This document shows positions 49,673 to 57,989 of a DNA stretch of 64,000 nt, piece after piece. The DNA lies in the NCBI RefSeq assembly GCF_947496875.1, contig NZ_CANMEH010000005.1:149422-213421 (forward strand), given 5' to 3'. Each line of letters begins with the position of its first letter. Position 1 is the stretch's first letter. The stretch is from an uncultured Paracoccus sp. (GTDB taxonomy: Bacteria > Pseudomonadota > Alphaproteobacteria > Rhodobacterales > Rhodobacteraceae). The position numbers and the translations under genes were made by a program. The notes beneath the pieces are model-generated. The model saw nothing but the letters and a program-made list of their open reading frames with translations, had not been told where the DNA came from and did not search any database.

Positions 49673-50080
49673 ATGAGGGCGACGTGGCTGGCGCTATCGT
49701 GCCTAGCCGGTTCTGCCGCCTTAGCCGAGGGCGACCCGACCCGGCGAGCCGATCGACTGGAGACATTGCGGCTCGACGCCCAGACCGGGTTTTCCGTGGA
49801 TCGCTACGAGGTTCTGACCGGCCGGTACTATCGCTGGCGGATCGAGAGCGACGGGCTGGAGGAGTACCGCTTGCTTGCCCCCGATCTCTTTGCAGAAAGC
49901 TGGATCGACCAAGTCGTGATTGAAGACAAGGAGGTGACCCCGGTGGGGCTCTACGCGGTCGAGTTCGACGACGAGGGAACCATCGACATTTGGTTCATCC
50001 CCCAGCGTCCGGGAGAGTACGAGTTCTACGTCAAAGGGCTGGCGGAGCAGGGGTTCCGCGGCTCCTTCTTTGTCCGATGA
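49673..50080 (+). CDS. Secreted cupredoxin-like protein, function unknown
   Basis: Start at 49673, 135 residues, with a signal peptide ending SAALAEG. The mature part (YYRWRIESDGLEEYRLLAPD, then VEFDDEGTIDIWFIPQRPGE and YEFYVKGLAEQGFRG) has the beta-rich pattern of cupredoxin-like domains, but without a clear full copper-ligand set (no Cys-X-His near the end). The following ankyrin gene starts inside its stop codon (ATGA), so they form an operon. I infer a link to PQQ-dependent oxidation only from neighbouring fragments. Confidence 0.65.
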   Translation: MRATWLALSCLAGSAALAEGDPTRRADRLETLRLDAQTGFSVDRYEVLTGRYYRWRIESDGLEEYRLLAPDLFAESWIDQVVIEDKEVTPVGLYAVEFDDEGTIDIWFIPQRPGEYEFYVKGLAEQGFRGSFFVR

Positions 50081-51177
50081 GAGATGCTCTCGCACTGGTC
50101 CTGCTGATGCTCGCCGCGGAAGCGGCTGGCCAGCCGGCGACCCCGGTATGCGAGGCCCTCTCGCAACAACTTGCGCAGTCTCCCGCAGCGCTCGAGGGGC
50201 GGGTGCTGAACGAGACACTGTTCGAGGCGGCGGCGCTCGATTGCGCCGAGATCGCCTCGGCCATGCTGGCGCGCGGGGCATCCGTGGCGGCGCGCGACCG
50301 CTCTGGCGGGACAGCGCTGAGCGTCGCAGCCGATGCGGGCGCGGAGCAGGTCGCGACGCTGCTGCTGTCGCACGGCGCGGACGTTGAGCACCGGAACCTC
50401 GAAGGCTCGACGCCGCTGCTCTCGGCGGCTCTCGCCGGGCGGCGGCGCATGGTCGATCTTCTTGTCCAGGCAGGCGCCGATCCGGGTCCCCCGAACCTTC
50501 AAGGCGTCACGCCGGTGATGGCCGCGGCATTCGAAGGGGATCTACGCATGCTCAAGCCCCTGCTTGCGGCAGGAGCCGATCCCCGGGCAGTTGACTCGCA
50601 GGGCAAGGGCGCTCTGGTCTACGCCGCGGGCAGAGCGTTCCCGCCGATTGTGACGGCTTTGCTCAACGCGGGGGTCGCGGCCGACCAGATCTTTGGCCAC
50701 GATCTGACCGCGCTGATGTGGGTCGCGGGTCACGCGAACGACGCCCCGCAGGACGACGGCGTCGAGGTGGCGCGGATGCTGGTCAAGGCGGGTGTGGGGA
50801 TCGACCGGCAGGACGACCGTGGCCGCACCGCGCTCATGATCGCGGCCGAGCGGGGCCATGCGGCGATGGTGGGTTTTCTGGTGGAGGCGGGGGCCGATCC
50901 GCATCTGCGGGACAGCGACGGCCTGAGAGCGGCCGACCTTGCCGCCGACGAGATCGTGCTCGTGCAGGCGGCTGTGAGGTCGCCCGCGCTCACGATCGAC
51001 CTCTACAAGGGCGTACGCGGTTCGTTTCGCGACTGGGACGGCCAGCTCCGCCAGCCGGTCTTGCTCGCCACTGCGAACGCCGTGATCGCGATCGCGCCGA
51101 TCGACGGGTTCGAGCATCGGACGGACGTTCTGGACAGCCTTGGCCTGGATCGTACCGAAACGGACTGTTCACGATAG
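50077..51177 (+). CDS. Secreted ankyrin-repeat protein fused to a PQQ-system ABC binding-protein tail
   Basis: A 366-residue ORF. A signal peptide (MRDALALVLLMLAAEAAGQP) is followed by about six ankyrin repeats (GGTALSVAADAGAEQVATLL; GSTPLLSAALAGRRRMVDLL; GRTALMIAAERGHAAMVGFL). From about residue 300 the sequence changes to VRSPALTIDLYKGVRGSFRD then WDGQLRQPVLLAT, which matches the C-terminus of ABC binding proteins of PQQ-dependent alcohol dehydrogenase systems. So the ankyrin C-terminus seems replaced through a deletion that kept the frame. Confidence 0.75.
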   Translation: MRDALALVLLMLAAEAAGQPATPVCEALSQQLAQSPAALEGRVLNETLFEAAALDCAEIASAMLARGASVAARDRSGGTALSVAADAGAEQVATLLLSHGADVEHRNLEGSTPLLSAALAGRRRMVDLLVQAGADPGPPNLQGVTPVMAAAFEGDLRMLKPLLAAGADPRAVDSQGKGALVYAAGRAFPPIVTALLNAGVAADQIFGHDLTALMWVAGHANDAPQDDGVEVARMLVKAGVGIDRQDDRGRTALMIAAERGHAAMVGFLVEAGADPHLRDSDGLRAADLAADEIVLVQAAVRSPALTIDLYKGVRGSFRDWDGQLRQPVLLATANAVIAIAPIDGFEHRTDVLDSLGLDRTETDCSR

Positions 51178-51380
51178 AGCGAACCTGCGCGCGCAGGAGC
51201 CGCTGCCACACCGCCGTCACCAAGGGCGATGCTCTCACATGGAAGCCTGGAGCCTTGGATTGCCTTGCTCCATGGTCTTTGTCTTTAGTCGTGATCCCGA
51301 CCTAGTCATCTCACCGGTGCTGCTCGGCTTTGCCCGCCCCCGACCTCGACGGCGGCCACGTCGGCCCCGTCCACCAGCGA

Positions 51381-51566
51381 TCAAACCTGAAGGGTCACCG
51401 ACACCGGCGCAGTTACGACGTCTTCGACTGCTGCTGACGGCATCTCCGCCGTCGCGGCGGGACTCGGACCGGCGGCAAGCATCCCCGCGGGGAGCCCGAT
51501 CTCGACGCGCCGGCAGTCGGTCTCGATCGCGAAGCGCAGGAGTGGGGCGGTCGCTGCAGGTGTCAC
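51381..51566 (-). pseudogene. Biotin carboxylase/BCCP (AccA3-like) fragment, linker to biotinyl-domain start
   Basis: On the minus strand the frame reads FAIETDCRRVEIGLPAGML and ends AVEDVVTAPVSVTLQV. It resembles the region before the biotin-lipoyl domain of actinobacterial-type acetyl/propionyl-CoA carboxylase alpha chains (EIDGRRVEVSLPA ... VTAPMQGTVV). The biotinylation motif itself is missing. Confidence 0.5.
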
Positions 51567-51590
51567 GCGCGCGCCCCCGCCGATCCGGAA

Positions 51591-51745
51591 CTACGCCCGC
51601 GCGCGGCCAGCGCGTGCGAGAGCCTCCTCGCGCGTGGCGCCGGTTATGACTAGCTTCGCCATCCGTGAGTCAAAGCTGCCCGGCACCACCGAACCGGCGA
51701 CGACGCCGCTGTCGAGCCGGACACCGAGCCGGCCGGGCGCGTCCC
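51591..51745 (-). pseudogene. Biotin carboxylase (AccA3-like) fragment, C-terminal lobe
   Basis: Minus-strand frame reads [19 protein letters not shown] then [18 protein letters not shown], typical of the C-terminal lobe of biotin carboxylases. A stop follows at 51591. It is in the same direction as the fragment at 51381-51566 and plausibly belongs to the same ancestral gene, with a deletion between. Confidence 0.6.
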
Positions 51746-51763
51746 CCTAGGTCCCCGGTCCCG

Positions 51764-52075
51764 GCGTCGGGCGGCCAGCAGCAGCAGCTCGCCATAGCGC
51801 GGGCGCTGGTGATCCGCCCGCGCGTCCTGCTGATGGACGAGCCCACCGAGGGTATACAGCCCAATATCATCGCCCAGATCGGGCGGGTCATCACCGCCCT
51901 GCGCGACGCGGGTGAGATGGCGATCGTGCTGGTCGAGCAGTATTTCGACTTCGCCTGGGACGTCGGGGACCGCTTCGCCCTGATGGAGCGCGGACAGGTC
52001 GTGCTGGAAGGCGAGCGCCGCAGTCTCGCCCGCGACGATCTGCACCGACGGTTGGCCGGTATAGCCGGGGATTGA
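51764..52075 (+). pseudogene. urtE: Urea/branched-chain ABC ATPase (UrtE-like), C-terminal part only
   Basis: The plus strand reads SGGQQQQLAIARALVIRPR, Walker B VLLMDEPTEGIQPNII and the UrtE ending AIVLVEQYFDFAWDVGDR. The Walker A half is absent; the upstream frame is antisense to the biotin carboxylase fragment. UrtE is one of two ATPases of the urea importer UrtABCDE. Confidence 0.75.
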
Positions 52076-52211
52076 GCGAGCTGTCCTCGCATTGTGAAGT
52101 TAAGCAGCGATCTTTCGGATCCTTGGGGGCTGGCGACGCGACCGGTCGCGGCTGTCCACATTGATCACGAACGCGCAGCGGCTGCAGCTCGACGCTCGCA
52201 CGGACTCAGGT

Positions 52212-52370
52212 TCAGGGCTGCCCCACGAAGTCGAGCACGGCAGAAGAGAAGTTTCCGGCTCCAGAAAGGGCACACCGCGGGCCACGCCTTCGATCGTGTG
52301 GATCTCGGCGTTTGGCATGCGACATCCCCACGCTAAGGCGGAGAGCTGCCTGACGGCGGTGCACAAAGCG
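52212..52370 (-). pseudogene. Alpha/beta-hydrolase C-terminal fragment with frameshift
   Basis: The minus strand reads MPNAEIHTIEGVARGVPFLEP, with the usual GHG motif replaced by ARG, and then, after a one-base shift, FSSAVLDFVGQP and a stop at 52212. This matches the end of alpha/beta-fold hydrolases (catalytic-histidine region and last helix). The upstream core of the enzyme is missing. Confidence 0.5.
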
Positions 52371-52659
52371 CCTTGAGGGATGTCCCTCCGACGTTTGGCC
52401 CGGCGAGGCCGCACCAGTCTAGCGGTCGACGTGGTATCAGCATCGCGCCAAACGGCCGCCCTGGCCGCTTGCGCGCCGCCGGTCTGGCGCCGCCGTTGCC
52501 ACACGCCGTGCGCCTCCCTCCTGCTGCCGCCTGGACACGCTCGAGCACGGCCTTTCGTGGTCGCTGGAGGTTCGGAGCAGGAGCACACGCTGCTTCTCTG
52601 CCGACCTGAACTGAGGCAAGCTGATCGAAGCAGCGCCGTCGCACTGGGGACGCGAAAGG
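52371..52659. other. Gap without recognisable gene
   Basis: Nearly 290 bases were read on both strands without finding a family resemblance. The short frames are arginine- and serine-rich, as expected of noncoding GC-rich DNA. Confidence 0.4.
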
Positions 52660-53103
52660 ATGCCCAGCCTTCTCGTCAACATCGACGTCCCCGACCTCGC
52701 CCGGAGGATCGCGCTCTACAGCAATGCCTTTGGGCTGGTACCCGGCAGGCGCATCGGGGCGCATGCCGTTGAACTCCTGGGGGGCGGTGTCCCGATCTAT
52801 CTCCTGGAACGGCAGGTCGGATCGTCCATCGGTCCGGGGGCGGGCGGTGGCACGCGACGCTATGACCGGCACTGGACCCCGGTGCATCTCGACCTGATTG
52901 TCGATGATCTGGAGGCTGCGATCGACAGGGCAGTCGAGGCGGGGGCGGTGCAGGAAGGGAGGACCCTGACCGCTCCCTACGGCGAACTGGCGATGTTCGC
53001 CGATCCCTTCGGGCATGGGTTCTGCCTGATCCGGTTCAACGAGGGGGGATACGACGCTCTCGACGGCACGCCTGTGGGGCCAAACCTTCGGCAAGGAGCC
53101 TGA
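52660..53103 (+). CDS. VOC-family (glyoxalase/bleomycin-resistance fold) protein
   Basis: A 147-residue vicinal-oxygen-chelate protein: VNIDVPDLARRIALYSNAFG, PVHLDLIVDDLEAAIDRAVE and FADPFGHGFCLI are the two beta-alpha-beta-beta-beta modules. Metal-dependent activity is unknown. It is two bases upstream of a second VOC gene, so they form a pair. Confidence 0.83.
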   Translation: MPSLLVNIDVPDLARRIALYSNAFGLVPGRRIGAHAVELLGGGVPIYLLERQVGSSIGPGAGGGTRRYDRHWTPVHLDLIVDDLEAAIDRAVEAGAVQEGRTLTAPYGELAMFADPFGHGFCLIRFNEGGYDALDGTPVGPNLRQGA

Positions 53104-53105
53104 CC

Positions 53106-53534
53106 ATGGAAGTTCAGAAACTGCACCGCGGCCGCCTCATCGACCACATCCAGCTTGTGGTCGAGGATCTTCGGGCCTGCCTCCGGTTCTACCAGGCGGT
53201 GCTGGATGCCCTGGAGATCCCAATGGGCGGGATCAGTTCCGACTACTTCTGGGCGGACGAACTGTTCGTCTCGACGAAAGAGAGCGAGGCCGCTCAAGGA
53301 AAGCCCACCGGCCGGCACCACTTGGCCTTCCAGGCCGCCAGCCCGGCGATCGTCGACGCGTTCCACAAGGCCGGACTGGCGGCGGGCGGACGGGACAATG
53401 GCCCGCCCGGTGAGAGGCCCTATCATTCCGGATACTATGCCGCCTTCCTCCTGGACCCCGCCGGCAACAACATCGAGGCCGTTTATCACGGCGCTGCGCA
53501 GCGCAGCGCCACCTCGGTTGAGATCACGTTCTGA
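53106..53534 (+). CDS. VOC-family (glyoxalase) protein
   Basis: A 142-residue VOC protein with an N-terminal LIDHIQLVVEDLRACLRFY, HLAFQA in the second module and YAAFLLDPAGNNIEAVYHG at the end, the common ring-cleavage/glyoxalase-like pattern. Complete and in an operon with the previous gene. Confidence 0.85.
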   Translation: MEVQKLHRGRLIDHIQLVVEDLRACLRFYQAVLDALEIPMGGISSDYFWADELFVSTKESEAAQGKPTGRHHLAFQAASPAIVDAFHKAGLAAGGRDNGPPGERPYHSGYYAAFLLDPAGNNIEAVYHGAAQRSATSVEITF

Positions 53535-53746
53535 CGTCGCCGCAGTCGAGGTGACACGGCGGCGATTTCCTGGTCCCATGATCCAAGGGCCGCCCGTCCA
53601 GTGCCTCCGCATTCATGGCCGTTACGGATCTGCAAAGCCCATCGATCCGGGACAAGGGACGGTCTCCTTCTGACGCCCGACAGGGTGTATGATGCCGTCG
53701 GTCCACGCCACTCTCGCGTGATGATTTCGTCTCCGGAGGTGCCCCG

Positions 53747-54556
53747 ATGGCCACGGCCTCGCGTCATGACGCCTGGGCGGCAGGCGACAGCTACGACGCC
53801 TACATGGGGCGCTGGAGCCGGCCGATTGCCGGGCGGTTCGTCGACTGGCTCGACATGCCGGAGGGTCTCGCTTGGCTGGAGCTCGGCTGCGGCACCGGGG
53901 CGCTGACGGAAGCCATCCTTCGCCGAAGCGCCCACGCCCATGTGCTCGCACTCGATCCCTCCGAAGGGTTCCTCGCGAAGGCGCGGAAGAACGTCCATGA
54001 TCCGCGGGTCGAGTTCCGCCTCGGGAGCGCCGCCGACCTTGCCTCATTGCCGAGAGCGTGCTGCGATGTGGCCGTGGCCGGACTGGTGCTCAACTTCATT
54101 CCCGATCGCGTGCCGGCACTCCGCGAGTTGAAGCGGATCGTCCGCCCGGGCGGCACGGTCGGCTTCTACGTCTGGGACTATCCGGGCGGCGGCATCGCCT
54201 TCATGCGTGCCTTCTGGACAGCAGCAGTAGCACTTGACCCCGTGGCCCGCGAGCTGGCGGAGGACCGGCGCTTTCCGTTCTGTACGCGCGAGGGCCTCGC
54301 CGCCTTGGTCGAGGAGGCGGGCCTTCCGGCGCCCGAGATCGCCGCGATCGAGTCTCCCTCGATTTTCCGGAACTTTGATGACTACTGGACGCCGTTCACC
54401 TTGGGCGCGGGCCCCGCGCCAGGCTATTGCGCCAGCCTTGCGCCCGACGCGCGCGAGCGCCTGCGGGCCAGGCTGTCAGAGAGCCTGCCACGACAGTCGA
54501 ACGACACCATAGCCCTCAACACGAGAGCCTGGGCGGTGAAGACGCAGGTGGCGTGA
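53747..54556 (+). CDS. Class I SAM-dependent methyltransferase
   Basis: A 269-residue methyltransferase with motif I LELGCGTGALTEAILR, motif II-like acidic ALDPSEGFL and motif IV VAVAGLVLNFIPDRV. The N-terminus DSYDAYMGRWSRPIAGRFVD is typical of small-molecule methyltransferases of this group. Substrate unknown. The flanking gaps of about 200 bases show no gene. Confidence 0.87.
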   Translation: MATASRHDAWAAGDSYDAYMGRWSRPIAGRFVDWLDMPEGLAWLELGCGTGALTEAILRRSAHAHVLALDPSEGFLAKARKNVHDPRVEFRLGSAADLASLPRACCDVAVAGLVLNFIPDRVPALRELKRIVRPGGTVGFYVWDYPGGGIAFMRAFWTAAVALDPVARELAEDRRFPFCTREGLAALVEEAGLPAPEIAAIESPSIFRNFDDYWTPFTLGAGPAPGYCASLAPDARERLRARLSESLPRQSNDTIALNTRAWAVKTQVA

Positions 54557-54755
54557 ATGCGATAGTGACATCGTTGCGGCTTATCCGATCGTCAGTGAAA
54601 CAAGCCAAGGGCTCGTGGAATGTTCAGCCAATTGTCATCAGCCCGGCCGGAATCCCCGCTCCCCTTTCGCACGATCAGTGCGCAGGCCGAGCAAAACTTA
54701 GCGGATCAGCATAGTTTCATCTTCTCGCCAAGCTGCATTCATGATAGTTAGACGT

Positions 54756-55097
54756 ATGGCTAAGCATGATCCTGATCTGTCGCTGCTCTTCCATGCCCTC
54801 GCGGATCCGACCCGGCGCGCGATCCTGGCGCGACTGGCAGAGGGACCGGCACCGGTGAGCGATCTCGCCAGACCGACGGGCCTGCGGCTGCCAACGGTGA
54901 TGCGGCACCTCGCCGTCATGGAGGAGGCGGGCCTGATCGCCACCGCGAAGGACGGCCGGGTACGCACCTGTGCGCTCGTGCCTGAAGCCCTGACCCCGAT
55001 GCGGACATGGCTGGACGATCAGCGGACGATCTGGGAGGCGCGGCTGGACCGGCTGGACGACTATGTAACAACGCTGATGAAGGAGCGTGAGACATGA
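54756..55097 (+). CDS. ArsR-family transcriptional regulator
   Basis: A 113-residue winged-helix repressor: LFHALADPTRRAILARLAEG, then VMRHLAVMEEAGLIATAKDG. The start is set at 54756 (MAKHDPDLSLL); an ATG five codons earlier (54741) is the alternative, and neither has a good ribosome-binding site. It lacks the metal-binding ELCVCDL motif, so it is likely not a metal sensor. The stop overlaps the SRPBCC start. Confidence 0.87.
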   Translation: MAKHDPDLSLLFHALADPTRRAILARLAEGPAPVSDLARPTGLRLPTVMRHLAVMEEAGLIATAKDGRVRTCALVPEALTPMRTWLDDQRTIWEARLDRLDDYVTTLMKERET

Positions 55098-55570
55098 TAC
55101 CCGACCTTGATCCCACGACCGACCTGAGCTTCACCCGCCGGCTGGCGGTGCCCCGGCAGCTTGTCTGGGAATGCTGGACGGAGCCCAGACACATCCCGCA
55201 TTTCTTCATCCCCGCGCCCCACAAGGTAACGGCGGTGGACATCGATCTGCGGGTCGGCGGCAGGTTCAACACGACCTTCGAGGTGGAGGGTAACGTGATG
55301 GACAATACGGGTGTCTATTTGGAGGTGGTGCCGGGTCGGAAGCTGGTCTTCACCGATGGCTATGCCGAGGGCTGGAAGCCTGCGCCCGAGCCGTTCCTGA
55401 CGGCAATCCTGCTGCTGGCGGACGCCCCGGAGGGTGGCACGACCTATACGGCCATTGCGCGCCACCGCAGCCCCGAGAGCCGGAAGACGCACGAGGAGAT
55501 GGGTTTCATCGATGGGTGGGGCACAGTCGCGACGCAGCTCGAGACCTATGCAAGGAAGCTGATAGAATGA
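55094..55570 (+). CDS. SRPBCC / AHSA1-domain protein
   Basis: A 158-residue START-like lipid-cavity protein: FTRRLAVPRQLVWECWTEPR, a central GGRFNTTFEVEGNVMDNTGV and a C-terminal helix EMGFIDGWGTVATQLETYAR. The ArsR-AHSA1 pair is a common two-gene unit where the regulator controls the ligand-binding protein. Complete. Confidence 0.87.
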   Translation: MIPDLDPTTDLSFTRRLAVPRQLVWECWTEPRHIPHFFIPAPHKVTAVDIDLRVGGRFNTTFEVEGNVMDNTGVYLEVVPGRKLVFTDGYAEGWKPAPEPFLTAILLLADAPEGGTTYTAIARHRSPESRKTHEEMGFIDGWGTVATQLETYARKLIE

Positions 55571-56150
55571 GCGGACGCTTTGCCGCGCTGGCCGTCGAGC
55601 GATAGCTGGCCTCACTGGTTTCGGCCCTGTACTTTGTGAAGAGCCGATAGTGCGCGGGCGAAGGGATTGTCTGCGGTTTGAGTCACGGGTGGCTCCGAAA
55701 GGTGGTTGCGAGGAGTGGAGGGTTGTCGGGCGAGTCAGATCCGGCGTTGGCTGCTTCAGTTCGCCTGACCCCATGCACGCTATCCACTTCAGGGAAGGGA
55801 GCGTACTCACGAATGACTTCGGCGGCTGTGTATTTCTTATCCTGGTTCTAGCCCACCGCACCGTTGGCGGGGAGCAACAACGCTGTCGGCAAGCAGGACC
55901 CGGAGGTAACGCTGGCGCGGGTGCTGAACCGTTCCCCGTGGAGTGGGGCGGGCAGTTCCGGTATCCTTCCATGCCGACGTGATCGGCCCATACCCGACCT
56001 TTATAGTCCCGCTGTAGCGCTGCGCGGCGGCAGAGATCGCCGTCCCTCAAGCGCTGGCAGGACTAAGGTTGGCCCGATCCGGATTGAAGGCCACGAAGTT
56101 ACCCACGCGCTGGAACTTGGCGCGTTTCGGTACCTCGGTCGAAGCCAAGC
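55571..56150. other. 580-base stretch with no supportable gene
   Basis: Both strands were read. Frames are interrupted and show no recognised family. It may be eroded coding sequence, consistent with the fragments found elsewhere in this region. Confidence 0.4.
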
Positions 56151-56651
56151 TCAATGGGTGCAGACAGTTCCGACCAGCAGCGTTGCGGCGTCGATGCCGA
56201 AGGTGCTCTCAAGGCTCTCGCCGAACCGCCCGAGCCAAGCCTCTTGGGCGCGGTAGGCGAGTGCCTCGCGCTCACCCGGGCAGGCGAAGCGCATGCCGGC
56301 GGTGGATTGCATGTGGTGGACCATCTCGTGCACGAGCACCGACAGTTCCGCAGGGGTGCGGCCGGTCCATTCCTCGTTGAGGTAGATCGTGGCGGCGACG
56401 TCGTCGTAGACGGCGACGACCTCGCCCGGGGCGACGGTCGCCTCCGGGCCGTAGCGCATCGCGACGAGCTCGGCGTGCGACAAGCTGGCGAGGGCGGGGA
56501 CGTCCGCAGGCGCAGGCAGGTCGAAGTTCACTGCGAGCCAGAGGACGATTGTGTCGATTAGCTGCGGCCCGTCGTCTAGCTCGGCGGCGACCGGTGCCGT
56601 GCCGGCAAGGCAGAGGGCGATAGTGGCAGACGCATTAACGAGGAATCGCAT
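56151..56651 (-). CDS. Secreted zincin-like protein (DUF6647-like)
   Basis: A 166-residue protein with a signal peptide (LVNASATIALCLAGTAPVAA) and a metalloprotease-like HEMVHHMQS (HExxH) helix near residue 105, followed by CPGEREALAYRAQEAWLG, whose glutamate may be a third ligand. Short secreted zincins of this type are found in rhodobacters, function unknown. Confidence 0.7.
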   Translation of the reverse strand: MRFLVNASATIALCLAGTAPVAAELDDGPQLIDTIVLWLAVNFDLPAPADVPALASLSHAELVAMRYGPEATVAPGEVVAVYDDVAATIYLNEEWTGRTPAELSVLVHEMVHHMQSTAGMRFACPGEREALAYRAQEAWLGRFGESLESTFGIDAATLLVGTVCTH

Positions 56652-56778
56652 GGCAGGCCCCTCCCAGAGGGCATACCAACAGCCTGCTGGAGGCGACGCC
56701 TCAGGTCATGAAAGCGCCGTAAACGAAGTCTGAAATTGTGCTACAATTTAGGGTTAACGCAGATCTCAGGATCTCGCC

Positions 56779-57072
56779 ATGGTTGCTCCAGAGATCATTC
56801 GCTTCGGTGGCTTCGTTTTGAATCGCTCGCGCGGCTGTCTCGAAGACGAGCAAGGCGCGGAGAGGTTCCTGCGGCCAAAATCCTACAGGGTGCTGCAGGT
56901 GCTCTGTGAACGGCGGGGCGAGCTGTTGAGCAAGGACGAACTCGTCCGCGAAGTGTGGCCGGAGGTGATCGTGTCTGACGATTCCCTCGCCCATTGCATC
57001 AGCGACAGCCGCTCAGCCAGATCGTCGCGATCGCGAGGGCGGCGAGCTGCAGCCTCCAACATCTGGCGTTGA
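56779..57072 (+). pseudogene. Winged-helix (OmpR/CadC type) regulator, truncated
   Basis: The first about 75 residues (VAPEIIRFGGFVLNRSRGCL, LRPKSYRVLQVLCERRGELL, DELVREVWPEVIVSDDSLAHC) are an OmpR-type DNA-binding domain as found at the N-terminus of CadC-like or adenylate-cyclase-like regulators. After ISD (about 57003) the frame crosses into the opposite-strand phage gene, so the third helix and sensory part are lost. Confidence 0.75.
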
Positions 57073-57245
57073 GCATCATTGGCCTTCTCCGTGGTTTCAA
57101 GGCGTTCGGCGAGGCGTCCCGTGCGTTCTCCGGAACGCCGGATTGCGAGGAGGAACAGGAGCACTGTGAGCGCCATGGCGCCGTAGCGCAGCGCCACCCG
57201 CATCCACTGGATGGTGACGAACCCGGCGAGGAGCGCGGCGATCAC
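56883..57245 (-). pseudogene. Phage-lysis-type small membrane protein with foreign C-terminus
   Basis: A GTG at 57245 overlaps the endopeptidase stop. Readable part: MIAALLAGFVTIQWMRVALR then YGAMALTVLLFLLAIRRSGE, one or two membrane helices, and a coiled coil RLAERLETTEKANDAQRQML to DDLAERL (about 57010). Beyond this the frame is antisense to the winged-helix gene. The arrangement suggests a spanin or lysis accessory protein next to the endolysin. Confidence 0.6.
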
Positions 57246-57916
57246 CGCCGCCCCCGCTTCCAGTCGTCGAGCCGCGCATAGATCGTGACCGCGATGCCGC
57301 CGAGCGCGACGGCGATGAACACCCACCGCAAGGTGTCGAGGTACGGCACCAGCGGCAGAATAGCAGTCTGGGTCTCCGCCAGCACCTGCTGGGCCACCTC
57401 CACCCCGGCTGCGCCGAGAGTCGCGACACCCGCCGCGCCGCCACCCTTCATGGTGCGGCTCTCGGCCAGCACTTCGCGCGCGGGCGGCGTTTCTTCGGCG
57501 AAGGCGGTCGCCCAGACCGGGAACCGTTCGCCCCACTGCCGTGCGGGCCCGAGATCGACATGGATGAACCCCGATCGCGGGTAGAAGCCGAAGCCGAGGA
57601 ACCCGACCTCGCGCGCCGCGGCCTCGAACGCCACCGGGTCGTGGTTCACCATGGCGATGTCGAAGGCGGTGCCGTCGAGGTGCTTGGAGCGGGTCGCGCC
57701 GCCCACAGCGCGGTTGTGCTCGGGGCTGCGATAGGCCGAGCGTACGATCAGCGGTTTGCCCAGCCGGTCGCGCAGCGCCTGCAGCTTATCGAGCGCAGGC
57801 TCGTTGACCAGCAGCTTGCCAGTGCCTCGGCAGGCGATTTCGGCCGGGCTGAAGTTCGGCCAGCGCCAAGTGCTTTCGGGAACGTCGCGCCAGTGGCGGT
57901 GGAAGGTCGTCGTCAT
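57242..57916 (-). CDS. Phage-type M15 peptidase / endolysin with C-terminal anchor
   Basis: A 224-residue protein of the Peptidase_M15_3 family: zinc ligands in SAYRSPEHNRAVGGATRSKH (with HLDGTAFDIAM following) and FIHVDLGPARQWGERF. A C-terminal membrane helix (LRWVFIAVALGGIAVTIYA) is present. It would cut peptide cross-links in the cell wall. It looks complete, unlike its neighbours on both sides. Confidence 0.87.
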   Translation of the reverse strand: MTTTFHRHWRDVPESTWRWPNFSPAEIACRGTGKLLVNEPALDKLQALRDRLGKPLIVRSAYRSPEHNRAVGGATRSKHLDGTAFDIAMVNHDPVAFEAAAREVGFLGFGFYPRSGFIHVDLGPARQWGERFPVWATAFAEETPPAREVLAESRTMKGGGAAGVATLGAAGVEVAQQVLAETQTAILPLVPYLDTLRWVFIAVALGGIAVTIYARLDDWKRGRR

Positions 57917-57929
57917 GGGATCCTCCGAA

Positions 57930-57956
57930 AACGAAAAACCCGCCTCGAGGGCGGGT
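57930..57956 (-). terminator. Intrinsic terminator upstream of the endopeptidase
   Basis: On the minus strand, ACCCGCC and GGCGGGT (57950-57956 with 57938-57944) pair around a five-base loop, followed by TTTTTCGTTTTC. It would stop transcription coming from the holin-like stub just before the endopeptidase gene. Confidence 0.7.
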
Positions 57957-57989
57957 CATTGCGGGCTGATGAATGGGGATGGGGCGCGG

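Noticed and set aside
55571..56150. Possible insertion-sequence remnant
   Set aside because: No transposase motif, terminal inverted repeats or target duplication could be seen.
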